DNA from: a virus
Length of the DNA: 20,877 nt
IMG/VR virus record: IMGVR_UViG_3300007735_000458
Coordinates: 1 to 20,877 of that record
Reading direction: 5' to 3' (one strand)
Part shown: piece by piece, positions 1 to 5,768 of the stretch
Numbering within the stretch: the stretch's first letter is position 1
Layout: the number at the start of each line of letters is the position of its first letter
Made by a program: the position numbers and the translations under genes
Notes under the pieces: model-generated
The model's database searches: none
What the model saw: the letters and a program-made list of their open reading frames with translations, nothing else
Told to the model about the DNA's origin: nothing

Positions 1-1
1 A

Positions 2-877
2 AGTCATTGAAGTTGTTTCGGCGCTCAAGAAGTAGGCAGGGATACCGCAAGCTCTAGCCAATTCCAAGGCCACATATTGGCGAGCTTCAGCAAGTTGCAT
101 CGACTTAGGATCAAAGCCAAATTCTTTCAAATCTACATCAGCATTAAGAAATGCAGTAGAACGGGATTGACGAGCAGTTTTCCAAGCAGATAACAAAGAC
201 GAAATTCTTTCGGCAGTTAAGTTAGTTCCATTTGACTTAAGAACCATAGTTGGAGCAGGCTCTTTGGCATAATTAACTGCTGCGTTTTCAAGATAAACTG
301 CTGCCTGAATAGTTTTGCCAGCGCGATGCAGTAAGCCCTCATCTGGGCCATCAAATCTAATAATTGAACCAACGCCAGAAATAGGAACTGGCTTTCCATC
401 CACTTTATATCCTGTAATTGAATCGGTCTGAATATCAGTATCAACTGTAACGCGACTTGGTCTAATTCTTGTCCAAGCTCTAACGCGACCGCCATCTGTT
501 GATGAATACATTTCTAAGACTTGCCCATAACCTGCGCCATACATCCAAATATCTTCAGCGAGCCAGTTATAAACAACAAAGCCTGCCACTCTTGGGTCTG
601 GCTGATTAATAACGCGATGCGGATCTACATAATCACCAGTTATGCGATTAAAAGTTGTTAAAGGTAATGAACCGATAGTTCCGCAAATAATATTTCTAGC
701 GCGAGCAACTGATGGAACGGACATAGCCAGCTGACGAGTTATTGATACTGGAGTTCCGAGAACGGAGAAGTAATCAAGATTTTGAAGAGGTTGCAAATTA
801 GCAGCTTGAACATCAGTTACCATCGCTGGCTTTGCAGCTGCAACATTTGGAAATAGGAAATCTCTTATAGCACCCAT
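2..877 (-). CDS. Portal protein, left unit (3' end cut by window edge)
   Basis: This is the portal, the ring at the capsid vertex through which DNA is packaged and to which the tail attaches. Reading from ATG at 877 gives an open frame of 292 codons that leaves the window without a stop. The N-terminus (MGAIRDFFFP-like) and the body (LAMSVPSIARARNIICGT, RVINQPDPRVPG type motifs) match the complete 372-aa portal at 14835..15953 almost residue for residue. The visible part ends at the segment AYFLSAETTSMT, so about 80 C-terminal residues are missing. It lies 24 bases downstream of the terminase stop. I am sure it is homologous to the right-hand portal; the portal identity itself rests on its position between terminase and protease-capsid and on family resemblance. 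Confidence 0.88.
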   Translation of the reverse strand, partial: MGAIRDFLFPNVAAAKPAMVTDVQAANLQPLQNLDYFSVLGTPVSITRQLAMSVPSVARARNIICGTIGSLPLTTFNRITGDYVDPHRVINQPDPRVAGFVVYNWLAEDIWMYGAGYGQVLEMYSSTDGGRVRAWTRIRPSRVTVDTDIQTDSITGYKVDGKPVPISGVGSIIRFDGPDEGLLHRAGKTIQAAVYLENAAVNYAKEPAPTMVLKSNGTNLTAERISSLLSAWKTARQSRSTAFLNADVDLKEFGFDPKSMQLAEARQYVALELARACGIPAYFLSAETTSMT

Positions 878-901
878 TGCTTACATTGTAAGCGAGCCTA
901 C

Positions 902-2383
902 TTACACTATTTGAATATCTACTCCGCTTTCAGCCATCGTTGCATAGTGTGTCGCTAAGGCTGAAGCAATTGCTCCGCAAATAGTTGTATTACTTACTTT
1001 GCGACCCATTACCCATCCGCCATCACCGAAAGGGAGTTTGACGGCGGATAGGCATTGCTTGGTCAGCTCTTCCTGTCCCGAGTGAGCTAACCGCTGAGAT
1101 GAAATTGCTCCCAATAATTCATCGCAGCTTTGGGCATAATCAAGGCCGTCTATTGGCTCAACTCTTATTCCAGCAGGAGCTAACCTAGCGGCTACCGCTG
1201 ACGCCGTTCTAGCTGAATAGGCAACTAGCTGGACTGGATATTTTCTAACCCATTCGGCTACATCATTAGCCATTGCTTTATCATCCAGATTGGCAGGGTT
1301 ATGCCAAGTCTGAAGCAATATCACTTGGAACTTATCGCCTTCAAGTCTTTGGCTGGCAACTAGGGCCGCTTGCTTTCTATCAGGGCTTAGATCAATAGCC
1401 AGCCAAGTATCTGCTTCAGGGTTGAGTCTAAGGCCCTCAACTTTGCAACTTTCCCATTGAGATGGATTGATAACTGGGTTAATAGTATCTACCCATTGGC
1501 ATAAAACTTCTGTGCGCACAATATCTTCGGGGTCTGATAAGACGGCTCGGATATTATCTGGATGGACTGTAATGCCAAGTGATGGATTGGCTTGGCAGAC
1601 ACCTAGCCAGAAGGTTGGCGAGTTATCAAATTTAATACCGGTCGGAGCTGACCATTCAAACCAACCAATATCATCGTTAGCTCCATAAATAGCAGCCATA
1701 GCTCTTTCCCTAAGTTTATTTAGAACGATTGAGTGTTGATCTCCAGCATTTGAATAAACCCATATCTGAGGATTGGCTGAAGCCATTTGCGTATATCTCA
1801 AAGCAGACCAAACATCCTCATCTTTATACTCTCGAGCTTCGTCTAGGTGTATCGTTTCTGGAGCTGCAATGCCTCGACCAGCAGAGTTATTGGCCCTGAC
1901 GATATATCGGCGGCCTTCAGTAAATTGAAGCTCCTGGAATCCTTTACTTTCTAGCTTCTTAGTAAATTCAGCAGCTAATCTAGGATTCTGTTCAATAATT
2001 CCATAGATCTTATAAAACAATTCAGCTGAAGTAGTTAGCTTATGAGCCGTATGGACTTGCAATTTCTCCTTCAATACATAGATTCTAAATAGGATTTGGA
2101 GCGCCATAAAGGTCGATTTACCTTGCTGACGAGCGCAAAGTAAAGTAACTACTGGGTGAGCCCAACGGCCGTCAGGTTTATATTTTAAGGTGTGATGAGC
2201 CAGCCATTGCTGCCAAGGCATCAGTTCAAAGCCGATTTCCTCGCAGAATTTAATCATTTGCTCGCCATAAGAGGGCAAATCATTGAGTTTAGTGTGGATT
2301 CGCGGTTCTGGCACACCTCGGTAAGCCGATTCGTCCCGAAGGCGGACAATCTCTCCCAATTCCGCCATTGCGATTTCTTTCAT
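902..2383 (-). CDS. terL: Terminase large subunit, left unit
   Basis: This is the ATP-driven packaging motor and nuclease, 493 aa. A Walker A-like motif ARQQGKS lies near residue 84 and a Walker B-like IHLDEA near residue 178. A later conserved acidic segment, AIDLSPDR, fits the first aspartate of the RNase H-like nuclease domain. The protein is nearly identical in sequence and length to the right copy (488 aa), differing mainly at the N-terminus. The ATG at 2383 overlaps the HNH stop as ATGA, which supports this start; an internal Met six codons in is an alternative. No separate small terminase gene is recognisable, so the neighbouring HNH protein or a small early DNA-binding protein may do that job (inference). 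Confidence 0.95.
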   Translation of the reverse strand: MKEIAMAELGEIVRLRDESAYRGVPEPRIHTKLNDLPSYGEQMIKFCEEIGFELMPWQQWLAHHTLKYKPDGRWAHPVVTLLCARQQGKSTFMALQILFRIYVLKEKLQVHTAHKLTTSAELFYKIYGIIEQNPRLAAEFTKKLESKGFQELQFTEGRRYIVRANNSAGRGIAAPETIHLDEAREYKDEDVWSALRYTQMASANPQIWVYSNAGDQHSIVLNKLRERAMAAIYGANDDIGWFEWSAPTGIKFDNSPTFWLGVCQANPSLGITVHPDNIRAVLSDPEDIVRTEVLCQWVDTINPVINPSQWESCKVEGLRLNPEADTWLAIDLSPDRKQAALVASQRLEGDKFQVILLQTWHNPANLDDKAMANDVAEWVRKYPVQLVAYSARTASAVAARLAPAGIRVEPIDGLDYAQSCDELLGAISSQRLAHSGQEELTKQCLSAVKLPFGDGGWVMGRKVSNTTICGAIASALATHYATMAESGVDIQIV

Positions 2384-2676
2384 TCCGAATAGTGCCTAGC
2401 CGAGCCATTTTCAGGGAAAATCTTCCCAATGGGGGTCGTGGGTCTCCCTGCGCTCTCAAAAAAGCGGGGGGTCATACGATCGCGCTTACCACTATTGCAG
2501 GGATTACAAGCTGCGACCATATTCTGCGCTTCATCCGTGCCACCTTTGCTAATTGGAATGACGTGATCAACTGTAGTCGCTTCTTGTCCGCAATAGTGAC
2601 AAGTCCAATAGTCGCGGTCTAATACTTCTTTGCGCACTCGTTGATAGTATGCAGACTGATAGCGCTTATGTCCCAT
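2380..2676 (-). CDS. HNH endonuclease, left unit
   Basis: This is a 98-aa HNH-family nuclease. The fold is visible as CHYCG, then VDHVIPISKGG, then the QN...CNPCN segment, giving two CxxC zinc-binding pairs around the His-Asn core. HNH proteins beside terminase genes are known in many cos-type phages, where they help the terminase cut DNA ends; that role here is inferred from position. The start is ATG at 2676, overlapping the previous stop by one base (TGATG). A TTG one codon upstream (2679) is also possible, because the right copy uses TTG at the same place. The C-terminal tail (RPTTPIGKIFPENGS) is unusually conserved between the two units, also at the DNA level. Confidence 0.93.
   Translation of the reverse strand: MGHKRYQSAYYQRVRKEVLDRDYWTCHYCGQEATTVDHVIPISKGGTDEAQNMVAACNPCNSGKRDRMTPRFFESAGRPTTPIGKIFPENGSARHYSE
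2405..2432 (-). promoter_or_regulatory. Nested palindrome just upstream of terL (left copy)
   Basis: On the plus strand CCATT (2405-2409) pairs with AATGG (2428-2432), and inside it GGGAA (2414-2418) pairs with TTCCC (2423-2427). A competing pairing of ATTTTC with GAAAAT is also possible. It lies in the 3' end of the HNH gene, about 20 bases before the terminase start, and forms part of a 41-base stretch identical to the right unit. It could be a cos-type site or a translational control hairpin; neither is shown. Confidence 0.45.
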
Positions 2677-3095
2677 CAATGCCAGCCCTTACGATCGAAG
2701 TGATCTAAAGCTTTACAAGCATCGCCGTAACGATGATGAATGTATTTAATCGAAGCCTCTATCTGTCCCTTAGGGCTTAAGTCTCTATACCAAGTAGATC
2801 GCATCTGGCCCAGCCCATAGTGAGAACCATTCCTTGCCTTCGGATTCCACCTTGATTCATAATGAATTAACCAATTAAAACACTGAAACTCTTTCCAACT
2901 CATTTGATTGTATGCATACAACTTGAGATTCATATCTGCTTTTGATGGCGTTGTATTTATAATTGTAAGAACGGCAGCTATAAGGGTCAGAGTCATCAGA
3001 CGAAAGACAAAGGGCTGCCCTAAGCGCTCTGCGACGGGCTGCCTTCGGGCCCCGCCTCGCAGGGAGTCTATCATCGTTGTCAAGTAGGTTCTCAT
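2676..3095 (-). CDS. Secreted lytic-transglycosylase-like enzyme, left unit
   Basis: This 139-aa protein has an SLT/lysozyme-like C-terminal domain. The likely catalytic Glu is E80 in HYESRWNP, followed by GLGQ at 94-97 and the IKYIHHRYG helix near 116-124, as in actinobacterial transglycosylase-like domains that cleave the glycan strand of peptidoglycan. Residues 34-47 are hydrophobic after a basic stretch, followed by SKA-D, so a Sec signal or N-terminal anchor is likely. The protein therefore probably acts outside the membrane. The start at 3095 is supported by the right copy, which has exactly the same length and spacing although the first 30 residues are unrelated. The first 25 codons fall in a very GC-rich patch. 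Its place between early genes and HNH, far from the lysis genes, is odd. Confidence 0.8.
   Translation of the reverse strand: MRTYLTTMIDSLRGGARRQPVAERLGQPFVFRLMTLTLIAAVLTIINTTPSKADMNLKLYAYNQMSWKEFQCFNWLIHYESRWNPKARNGSHYGLGQMRSTWYRDLSPKGQIEASIKYIHHRYGDACKALDHFDRKGWH
3029..3062 (-). other. GC-rich hairpin in the 5' part of the transglycosylase gene
   Basis: On the plus strand CTGCGA (3029-3034) plus CGGG (3035-3038) pair with CCCG (3051-3054) plus TCGCAG (3057-3062). The arms give ten base pairs with a two-base bulge and a 12-base loop. The patch is far richer in GC than its surroundings. A GC-rich hairpin of different sequence sits at the same place in the right unit (18083..18110). Confidence 0.4.
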
Positions 3096-3115
3096 AAGTG
3101 CAGGTCAAAGCCTTT

Positions 3116-3601
3116 CTATTCGAGTTCCAATACTTTTCTCACATCAATCTCTTGACTTCCATTTAATCCAATTATGGCTTCTCTTAGCTTCTCACGTCCA
3201 TCTCCGTGAAACTTCGTCATTAAGAATGGCTCTGACTGGCTACCTTCCAACCACTCAACCGGCTCACCATTGGGATCAATAACTAAATCATCAACGTAAT
3301 TGAATTTATCCAATATTGCATCAACTGACGATTCTCTTACCGATTCAACTATTTCACTAGGCACATTGGCTTTGACCCAATCAATAAACTTTTTATCCGA
3401 CTTAACAACCCACTTGAACTTTGGTTTAGTGGTTGTTATGTAGGCAACTACCTCATCACCCAATTCAGCCTTTACTCGATCAGCTCCGAGGCTATCCATC
3501 TCGGCTTTTAATTCAGCTCGTAACTCATCTTTCAAGCGTTTTGCTTGGTCTGCCAGCAGGCTAATCGCCGCTAGTTTTAGACTTAGATCCTTGATTGTCA
3601 T
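3116..3601 (-). CDS. Conserved phage protein of unknown function, 161 aa (left)
   Basis: I do not recognise a family with certainty. The first 45 residues are rich in Leu, Ala, Lys and Glu (LAAISLLADQAKRLKDELRA) and should form a helix or coiled coil. A compact mixed domain follows with conserved segments TTTKPKFKWVVKSDKKF, ESVRESS, LDKFNYVDD and WLEGSQSEPFLMTKFHGDG. The right unit encodes a homolog of 157 aa, about three quarters identical, with variation concentrated at the C-terminus. The Gam-like helical start and its place in a recombination-type cassette would allow a DNA-end-binding role, but that is a guess. Its start overlaps the upstream small gene by 41 bases. Confidence 0.8.
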   Translation of the reverse strand: MTIKDLSLKLAAISLLADQAKRLKDELRAELKAEMDSLGADRVKAELGDEVVAYITTTKPKFKWVVKSDKKFIDWVKANVPSEIVESVRESSVDAILDKFNYVDDLVIDPNGEPVEWLEGSQSEPFLMTKFHGDGREKLREAIIGLNGSQEIDVRKVLELE

Positions 3602-3761
3602 TTCGCTCCCTTTTCTTTGCTCTATTTAATCTGATTTCTAACGATGCCAGATTTACACCCATATCTCGGGCGATGAACTCTTTATCGAAGCCCCACTCCA
3701 GCATTTGCCGGATATATGCAATGGAGTGGCCGCTTCGCCTTACTTTGTCTTGCTCGCCCAT
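3561..3761 (-). CDS. Small HTH-like protein, 66 aa (left)
   Basis: This basic protein has a probable helix-turn-helix: YIRQMLEWGFDKEFIARDMG followed by VNLASLEIRLNRAKKR, where the second half looks like a recognition helix. The right copy (64 aa) keeps YIRQ, EWGFDKEFIA, the NL.SLE.RL pattern and the basic tail. A DNA-binding role, perhaps in regulation or as a small-terminase substitute, is inferred from shape only. The ATG at 3761 overlaps the 3' end of the FmdB-like gene by 22 bases, and its own 3' end overlaps the 161-aa gene by 41 bases. Confidence 0.75.
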   Translation of the reverse strand: MGEQDKVRRSGHSIAYIRQMLEWGFDKEFIARDMGVNLASLEIRLNRAKKRERNDNQGSKSKTSGD

Positions 3762-3913
3762 CCATCTCCCTTAAAATGAGTTGGAATGACTGTAAATATC
3801 TTGCGTAGAGGATAACTGCACCAGCAGCTCATTGATTGACCGGCCGATTCGATTGTTAGTGTGATTTCTATCTGCTCTTCGCATCGATCACAGTAATAAT
3901 CATATGTCGGCAT
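3740..3913 (-). CDS. FmdB-like zinc ribbon protein, 57 aa (left)
   Basis: A short gene read from ATG at 3913 to TAA at 3740-3742, beginning MPTYDYYCDRCEEQ. The N-terminal Y-x-Y-x-C-x-x-C pattern, a second cysteine pair (CWC) about 18 residues on, and the HFKG-GWA ending are typical of the FmdB putative regulatory zinc ribbon family. The second knuckle has CxC rather than the usual CxxC, so this copy may bind zinc poorly. The right-unit homolog at 18871..19044 has the same length (57 aa) and an intact CxxC. It overlaps the upstream zinc protein by 14 bases. The substrate or target is unknown. Confidence 0.82.
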   Translation of the reverse strand: MPTYDYYCDRCEEQIEITLTIESAGQSMSCWCSYPLRKIFTVIPTHFKGDGWASKTK

Positions 3914-4229
3914 CGATAAACCTTTCTAATGTTGCGTTGCCATTCCAGTAGCGTTCTTTGATGCGCTCCTGCCCATTGGCTATTTTACAGATACGGCATT
4001 TAGCTGCCTTCATCTTGTAATTACCGCATTGGTCGCACCGGTCAATTTCATCCTCTCGACTAATTACTCGGTCAATTGGATCAAATAGGCGCTGCTCAAA
4101 GCAATTTTGACACTCCATCAGCCAGACCATTTCGCCAGGTTCAATCTCGGACTCGTAAGCGGTAATCCCTCGATGGGGAGTCACTTTCTTACAAGGGCCA
4201 CACTTGAAAGGATGCATTTCGTTAATCAC
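3900..4229 (-). CDS. Double zinc-ribbon protein, 109 aa (left)
   Basis: Four CxxC pairs are visible in order: CGPC near the start, CQNC in the middle, then CDQC and CRIC near the C-terminus. This suggests two zinc-ribbon units. The last pair sits in KMKAAKCRICK, conserved in the right copy. The GTG start at 4229 overlaps the previous stop as GTGA, exactly where the right copy has ATGA; longer N-terminal readings (from 4244) are possible but not conserved. Function is unknown. It sits between the annealing protein and the FmdB-like ribbon, in a run of zinc-binding proteins that suggests a nucleic-acid-related role. Confidence 0.78.
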   Translation of the reverse strand: MINEMHPFKCGPCKKVTPHRGITAYESEIEPGEMVWLMECQNCFEQRLFDPIDRVISREDEIDRCDQCGNYKMKAAKCRICKIANGQERIKERYWNGNATLERFIDADI

Positions 4230-4813
4230 CGCTGAAACGCCCACTTACCATCTGATCCAATTTTCATCCATCGAGCTGAATGGCCGGATTTTGGAACTGG
4301 ACAGACCCATCCTCGATATTCTTTGCCTTCCTTTGTGCCTTGCTTGAGAATCATCGGGCCGCAACCTTGTGCGCACAATGGAATCTCATCGATTATCTCA
4401 GCACCAAATTCTTTAGCCATATCACTGACATCCCAGACGATTGGCTCGGGATCATTGGGCCGTTGTTCTTTTATGAATTCAGCCAATTCTGGCTTTGTTG
4501 TCTGAATTGGTTTCTTTGGAGCAACAGTTGGCTTTGCAAAGTAGCCAGCGAGGTTAAGAGCTCGACCAAGAGCACCTGTTTCCGCAAGTTCCAAACTATA
4601 TTGTTTAGACTTCGACTCTGACGATAATCCGGTTGTCCAAGCCGCAGGATCAGCCTCAGTCCTAAACAACTCGCATTTAACAATATAGACATCACAAGCA
4701 CTTGTAAGCGATTCTTCAAGGACGTGGGTCTTAATTCGGTAATCCGGATACGCATTAATAAACTCCTTTAAGCGGTCTTGCACACTTACATAATCATCAA
4801 GGTAATTCGACAT
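4226..4813 (-). CDS. Erf/Rad52-like single-strand annealing protein (putative), left
   Basis: This 195-aa protein is a candidate recombinase or ssDNA-binding protein. The N-terminal 100 residues carry the pattern seen in actinophage ssDNA-annealing proteins: YVSVQDRLKEF, YPDYRIKT, a strand-rich middle, then LELAETGALGRALNLAGYFA. A flexible Pro/Lys-rich linker follows, and then a C-terminal knuckle with Cys (C-AQGCGPM...GWVCP...GH) and a basic end. The right copy is the same length but lacks the second cysteine of the knuckle (CSGGDGP). It shares a 17-base overlap with the upstream zinc protein. Assignment rests on motif resemblance; a distant ssDNA-binding protein is the main alternative. Confidence 0.65.
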   Translation of the reverse strand: MSNYLDDYVSVQDRLKEFINAYPDYRIKTHVLEESLTSACDVYIVKCELFRTEADPAAWTTGLSSESKSKQYSLELAETGALGRALNLAGYFAKPTVAPKKPIQTTKPELAEFIKEQRPNDPEPIVWDVSDMAKEFGAEIIDEIPLCAQGCGPMILKQGTKEGKEYRGWVCPVPKSGHSARWMKIGSDGKWAFQR

Positions 4814-5084
4814 TTAATTTCTCGCTCCCTGCGAACTGTTCGATCGCATAATCTAATTGTTCTTTTAACGACCAGAATGTTCCATCCGGCCAGTTCTGCA
4901 CCTCATTGGCGCAAGGTTGGCAATAGAACCGCACCTGCGCCCTTCGGATAGGTGTTTCAGATTGGACTTTCCATACTGCTGGACTTTGTGCCAATGGATG
5001 CCAAGATCCATCTTTTAATTGGCCCCATCTACTTTTACAAATGTCACACCATTGTCTTGGATTAGAGTTGCGAGTCAGACTCAA
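4797..5084 (-). CDS. CxxC zinc-finger protein, 95 aa (left)
   Basis: Two cysteine pairs, CDIC near residue 13 and CQPC about 50 residues later (FYCQPCANE), suggest one zinc site. The conserved middle is PAVWKVQSETP and the end is KLNVELP. The open frame continues far upstream through the DUF6378-like gene, but that part is less conserved than the DUF frame. I therefore place the start at TTG 5084 (SLTRN...), which is conserved in both units and overlaps the DUF gene by 23 bases. A CTG two codons later is an alternative. Function is unknown; its neighbours are the annealing protein and other zinc proteins. Confidence 0.7.
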   Translation of the reverse strand: MSLTRNSNPRQWCDICKSRWGQLKDGSWHPLAQSPAVWKVQSETPIRRAQVRFYCQPCANEVQNWPDGTFWSLKEQLDYAIEQFAGSEKLNVELP

Positions 5085-5373
5085 CGTCGTCCCAATCTTC
5101 TGGTGTAGAAAATCTGCATCGACCCAAGATAGCGGCGTATCCAATGAGATCGAGATACGAATCTTCGCGCTCTGGACTTTCCACCATTCTGCTGAGTTTG
5201 GTCGCGATAAAGATAAGCGCCACGTCAGCTGGGTCTCTGAGCTGAATACCGAGCAGCTTTGCGATTTTGTAAATGCGTAAAAGATTGTGCCTCGGGTCGC
5301 CATATTCCATCCCTCGGTCTTCAAGGGTGTCACCAGCGTCCGAGACCCAGTCACTTAACGATCTCTCTGACAT
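5062..5373 (-). CDS. DUF6378-like phage protein, 103 aa (left)
   Basis: This looks like the DUF6378 family: EYGDPRHN, then a helix LRIYKIAKLLG, then RDPADVALIFIATKLSRM, ending SYLDLIGYAAILG. Mostly helical; the biochemical role of the family is not known to me. I chose ATG at 5373 (MSERSLSDW) because the longer reading from 5487 is not conserved in the right copy and because that region encodes a membrane peptide in another frame. The right copy begins at the equivalent GTG (20513). Part of the gene (5068..5190) is almost identical in DNA between the two units. Confidence 0.82.
   Translation of the reverse strand: MSERSLSDWVSDAGDTLEDRGMEYGDPRHNLLRIYKIAKLLGIQLRDPADVALIFIATKLSRMVESPEREDSYLDLIGYAAILGRCRFSTPEDWDDVESDSQL
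5068..5190. repeat. Near-identical block shared with 20202..20324
   Basis: These 123 bases differ from 20202..20324 at only three positions (5085, 5104, 5164), including a 59-base identical run (5105-5163). The flanks on the side of 5191 drop to roughly 70% identity. The block covers the 3' end of the DUF6378-like gene and the start of the zinc-finger gene. It could mark recent exchange, overlapping constraint or the point where two genomes were joined. Confidence 0.85.
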
Positions 5374-5506
5374 TGATACTCGCTCTCCCTCGTTTATAGC
5401 CTTCGTTAAAAGCTTTGGCTTTGATGCTGATATATGTCCGGTAAATGATCCAGACACTTGAGCAATATGCGGCCCAGATAATTGCATCAGAATATCTATT
5501 CCACAT
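5351..5506 (-). CDS. Single-pass membrane peptide, 51 aa (left)
   Basis: A short gene starting at ATG 5506 (MWNRYSDAIIWAAY). Residues 8-29 form a hydrophobic, Trp/Tyr-rich helix, followed by a strongly basic tail KAKAFNEGYKRGR and the end EIVK. The right unit has a 54-aa homolog with a different membrane helix but the same tail, in the same place, so this is a genuine gene although it is very short. The ATG overlaps the end of the 66-aa gene and its stop overlaps the DUF6378-like gene by 23 bases. Topology is probably N-out/C-in by the positive-inside rule. Function is unknown. Confidence 0.8.
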   Translation of the reverse strand: MWNRYSDAIIWAAYCSSVWIIYRTYISIKAKAFNEGYKRGRASINVREIVK

Positions 5507-5696
5507 CTGCACTCACCCCAAATCTATCTAGCCAATATGCGGATATTTCTTCGCGACTTAAACGACCGCGAGCAGACTTGCGTCCAAGCGACTCAATTGC
5601 GTATCTACGGATTATCTGGCCTTTAACGTAATTAGCGCCATCAGACCAAGCACCCGAAGTCGAATCAAATCGAATTACTTTCGGATTATTTATCAC
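5496..5696 (-). CDS. First early gene, 66-aa basic protein (left)
   Basis: The first gene of the early cassette of the left unit. The GTG start at 5696 is preceded by GGGAGA at a suitable distance. Sequence features shared with the right copy are VIRFDS..GAW at the N-terminus, the IIRR segment, then RGRLS-EISAYWLD-GVSADV. The last half is basic and helical and could bind DNA or RNA, with a possible HTH around RLSREEISAYWLDRFG. I do not recognise a family. Directly upstream lies a hairpin whose 3' arm touches its ribosome binding site. Confidence 0.8.
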   Translation of the reverse strand: MINNPKVIRFDSTSGAWSDGANYVKGQIIRRYAIESLGRKSARGRLSREEISAYWLDRFGVSADVE

Positions 5697-5703
5697 TTAC
5701 TCT

Positions 5704-5736
5704 CCCTTCTAAACCCTAGAAAATGGATTTAGTGGG
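5704..5736 (-). promoter_or_regulatory. Conserved hairpin at the head of the early cassette (left)
   Basis: On the minus strand CTAAATCC pairs with GGGTTTAG (one G-T pair) around the loop ATTTTCTA, with flanking CCC and GGG. The GGG of the 3' arm begins the ribosome binding site of the 66-aa gene. The right unit has an analogous hairpin at 20846..20877 made of partly different bases. It could control translation of the first early gene or be a protein or DNA-processing site. Confidence 0.55.
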
Positions 5737-5765
5737 ATAAATGTATTTAGATAAATCTATTTAGA
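5720..5765. repeat. Short direct repeats upstream of the early cassette
   Basis: Two adjacent 14-base copies, TAAATGTATTTAGA (5738-5751) and TAAATCTATTTAGA (5752-5765), differ at one base. A weaker third copy (11 of 14) lies at 5720-5733. They fill most of the only sizeable intergenic gap and overlap the last codon of the nuclease gene. Such tandem short repeats fit an operator or iteron-like protein-binding site (inference). Confidence 0.6.
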
Positions 5766-5768
5766 CAA
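5740..5768 (-). promoter_or_regulatory. Candidate early promoter (left unit)
   Basis: On the minus strand TTGTCT (5768-5763) is followed after 17 bases by TACATT (5745-5740), an acceptable -35/-10 pair. It points at the 66-aa early gene and lies within the direct repeats, so a repeat-binding protein could control it. Motif match only. Confidence 0.35.

Larger units (their letters stand above)
1..5696. repeat. Left unit: diverged collinear copy of about 15077..20839
   Basis: Twelve genes from portal back to the first early gene occur in the same order and with similar overlaps as in the right unit, except that the 33-aa peptide is missing. DNA identity is patchy, high in terminase and HNH, low in the intergenic parts, N-regions and peptide C-termini. 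The offset changes from 15076 (portal start) to 15143 (first early gene) because of small length differences. Confidence 0.9.

Noticed and set aside
217-495. 92-codon open frame within the left portal
   Set aside because: Lies out of frame inside a clear portal coding region that aligns with the complete right copy.
2875-3108. 77-codon frame overlapping the transglycosylase leader
   Set aside because: Not found in the right unit, and the alternative frame gives a signal segment and a 139-aa protein in both units.
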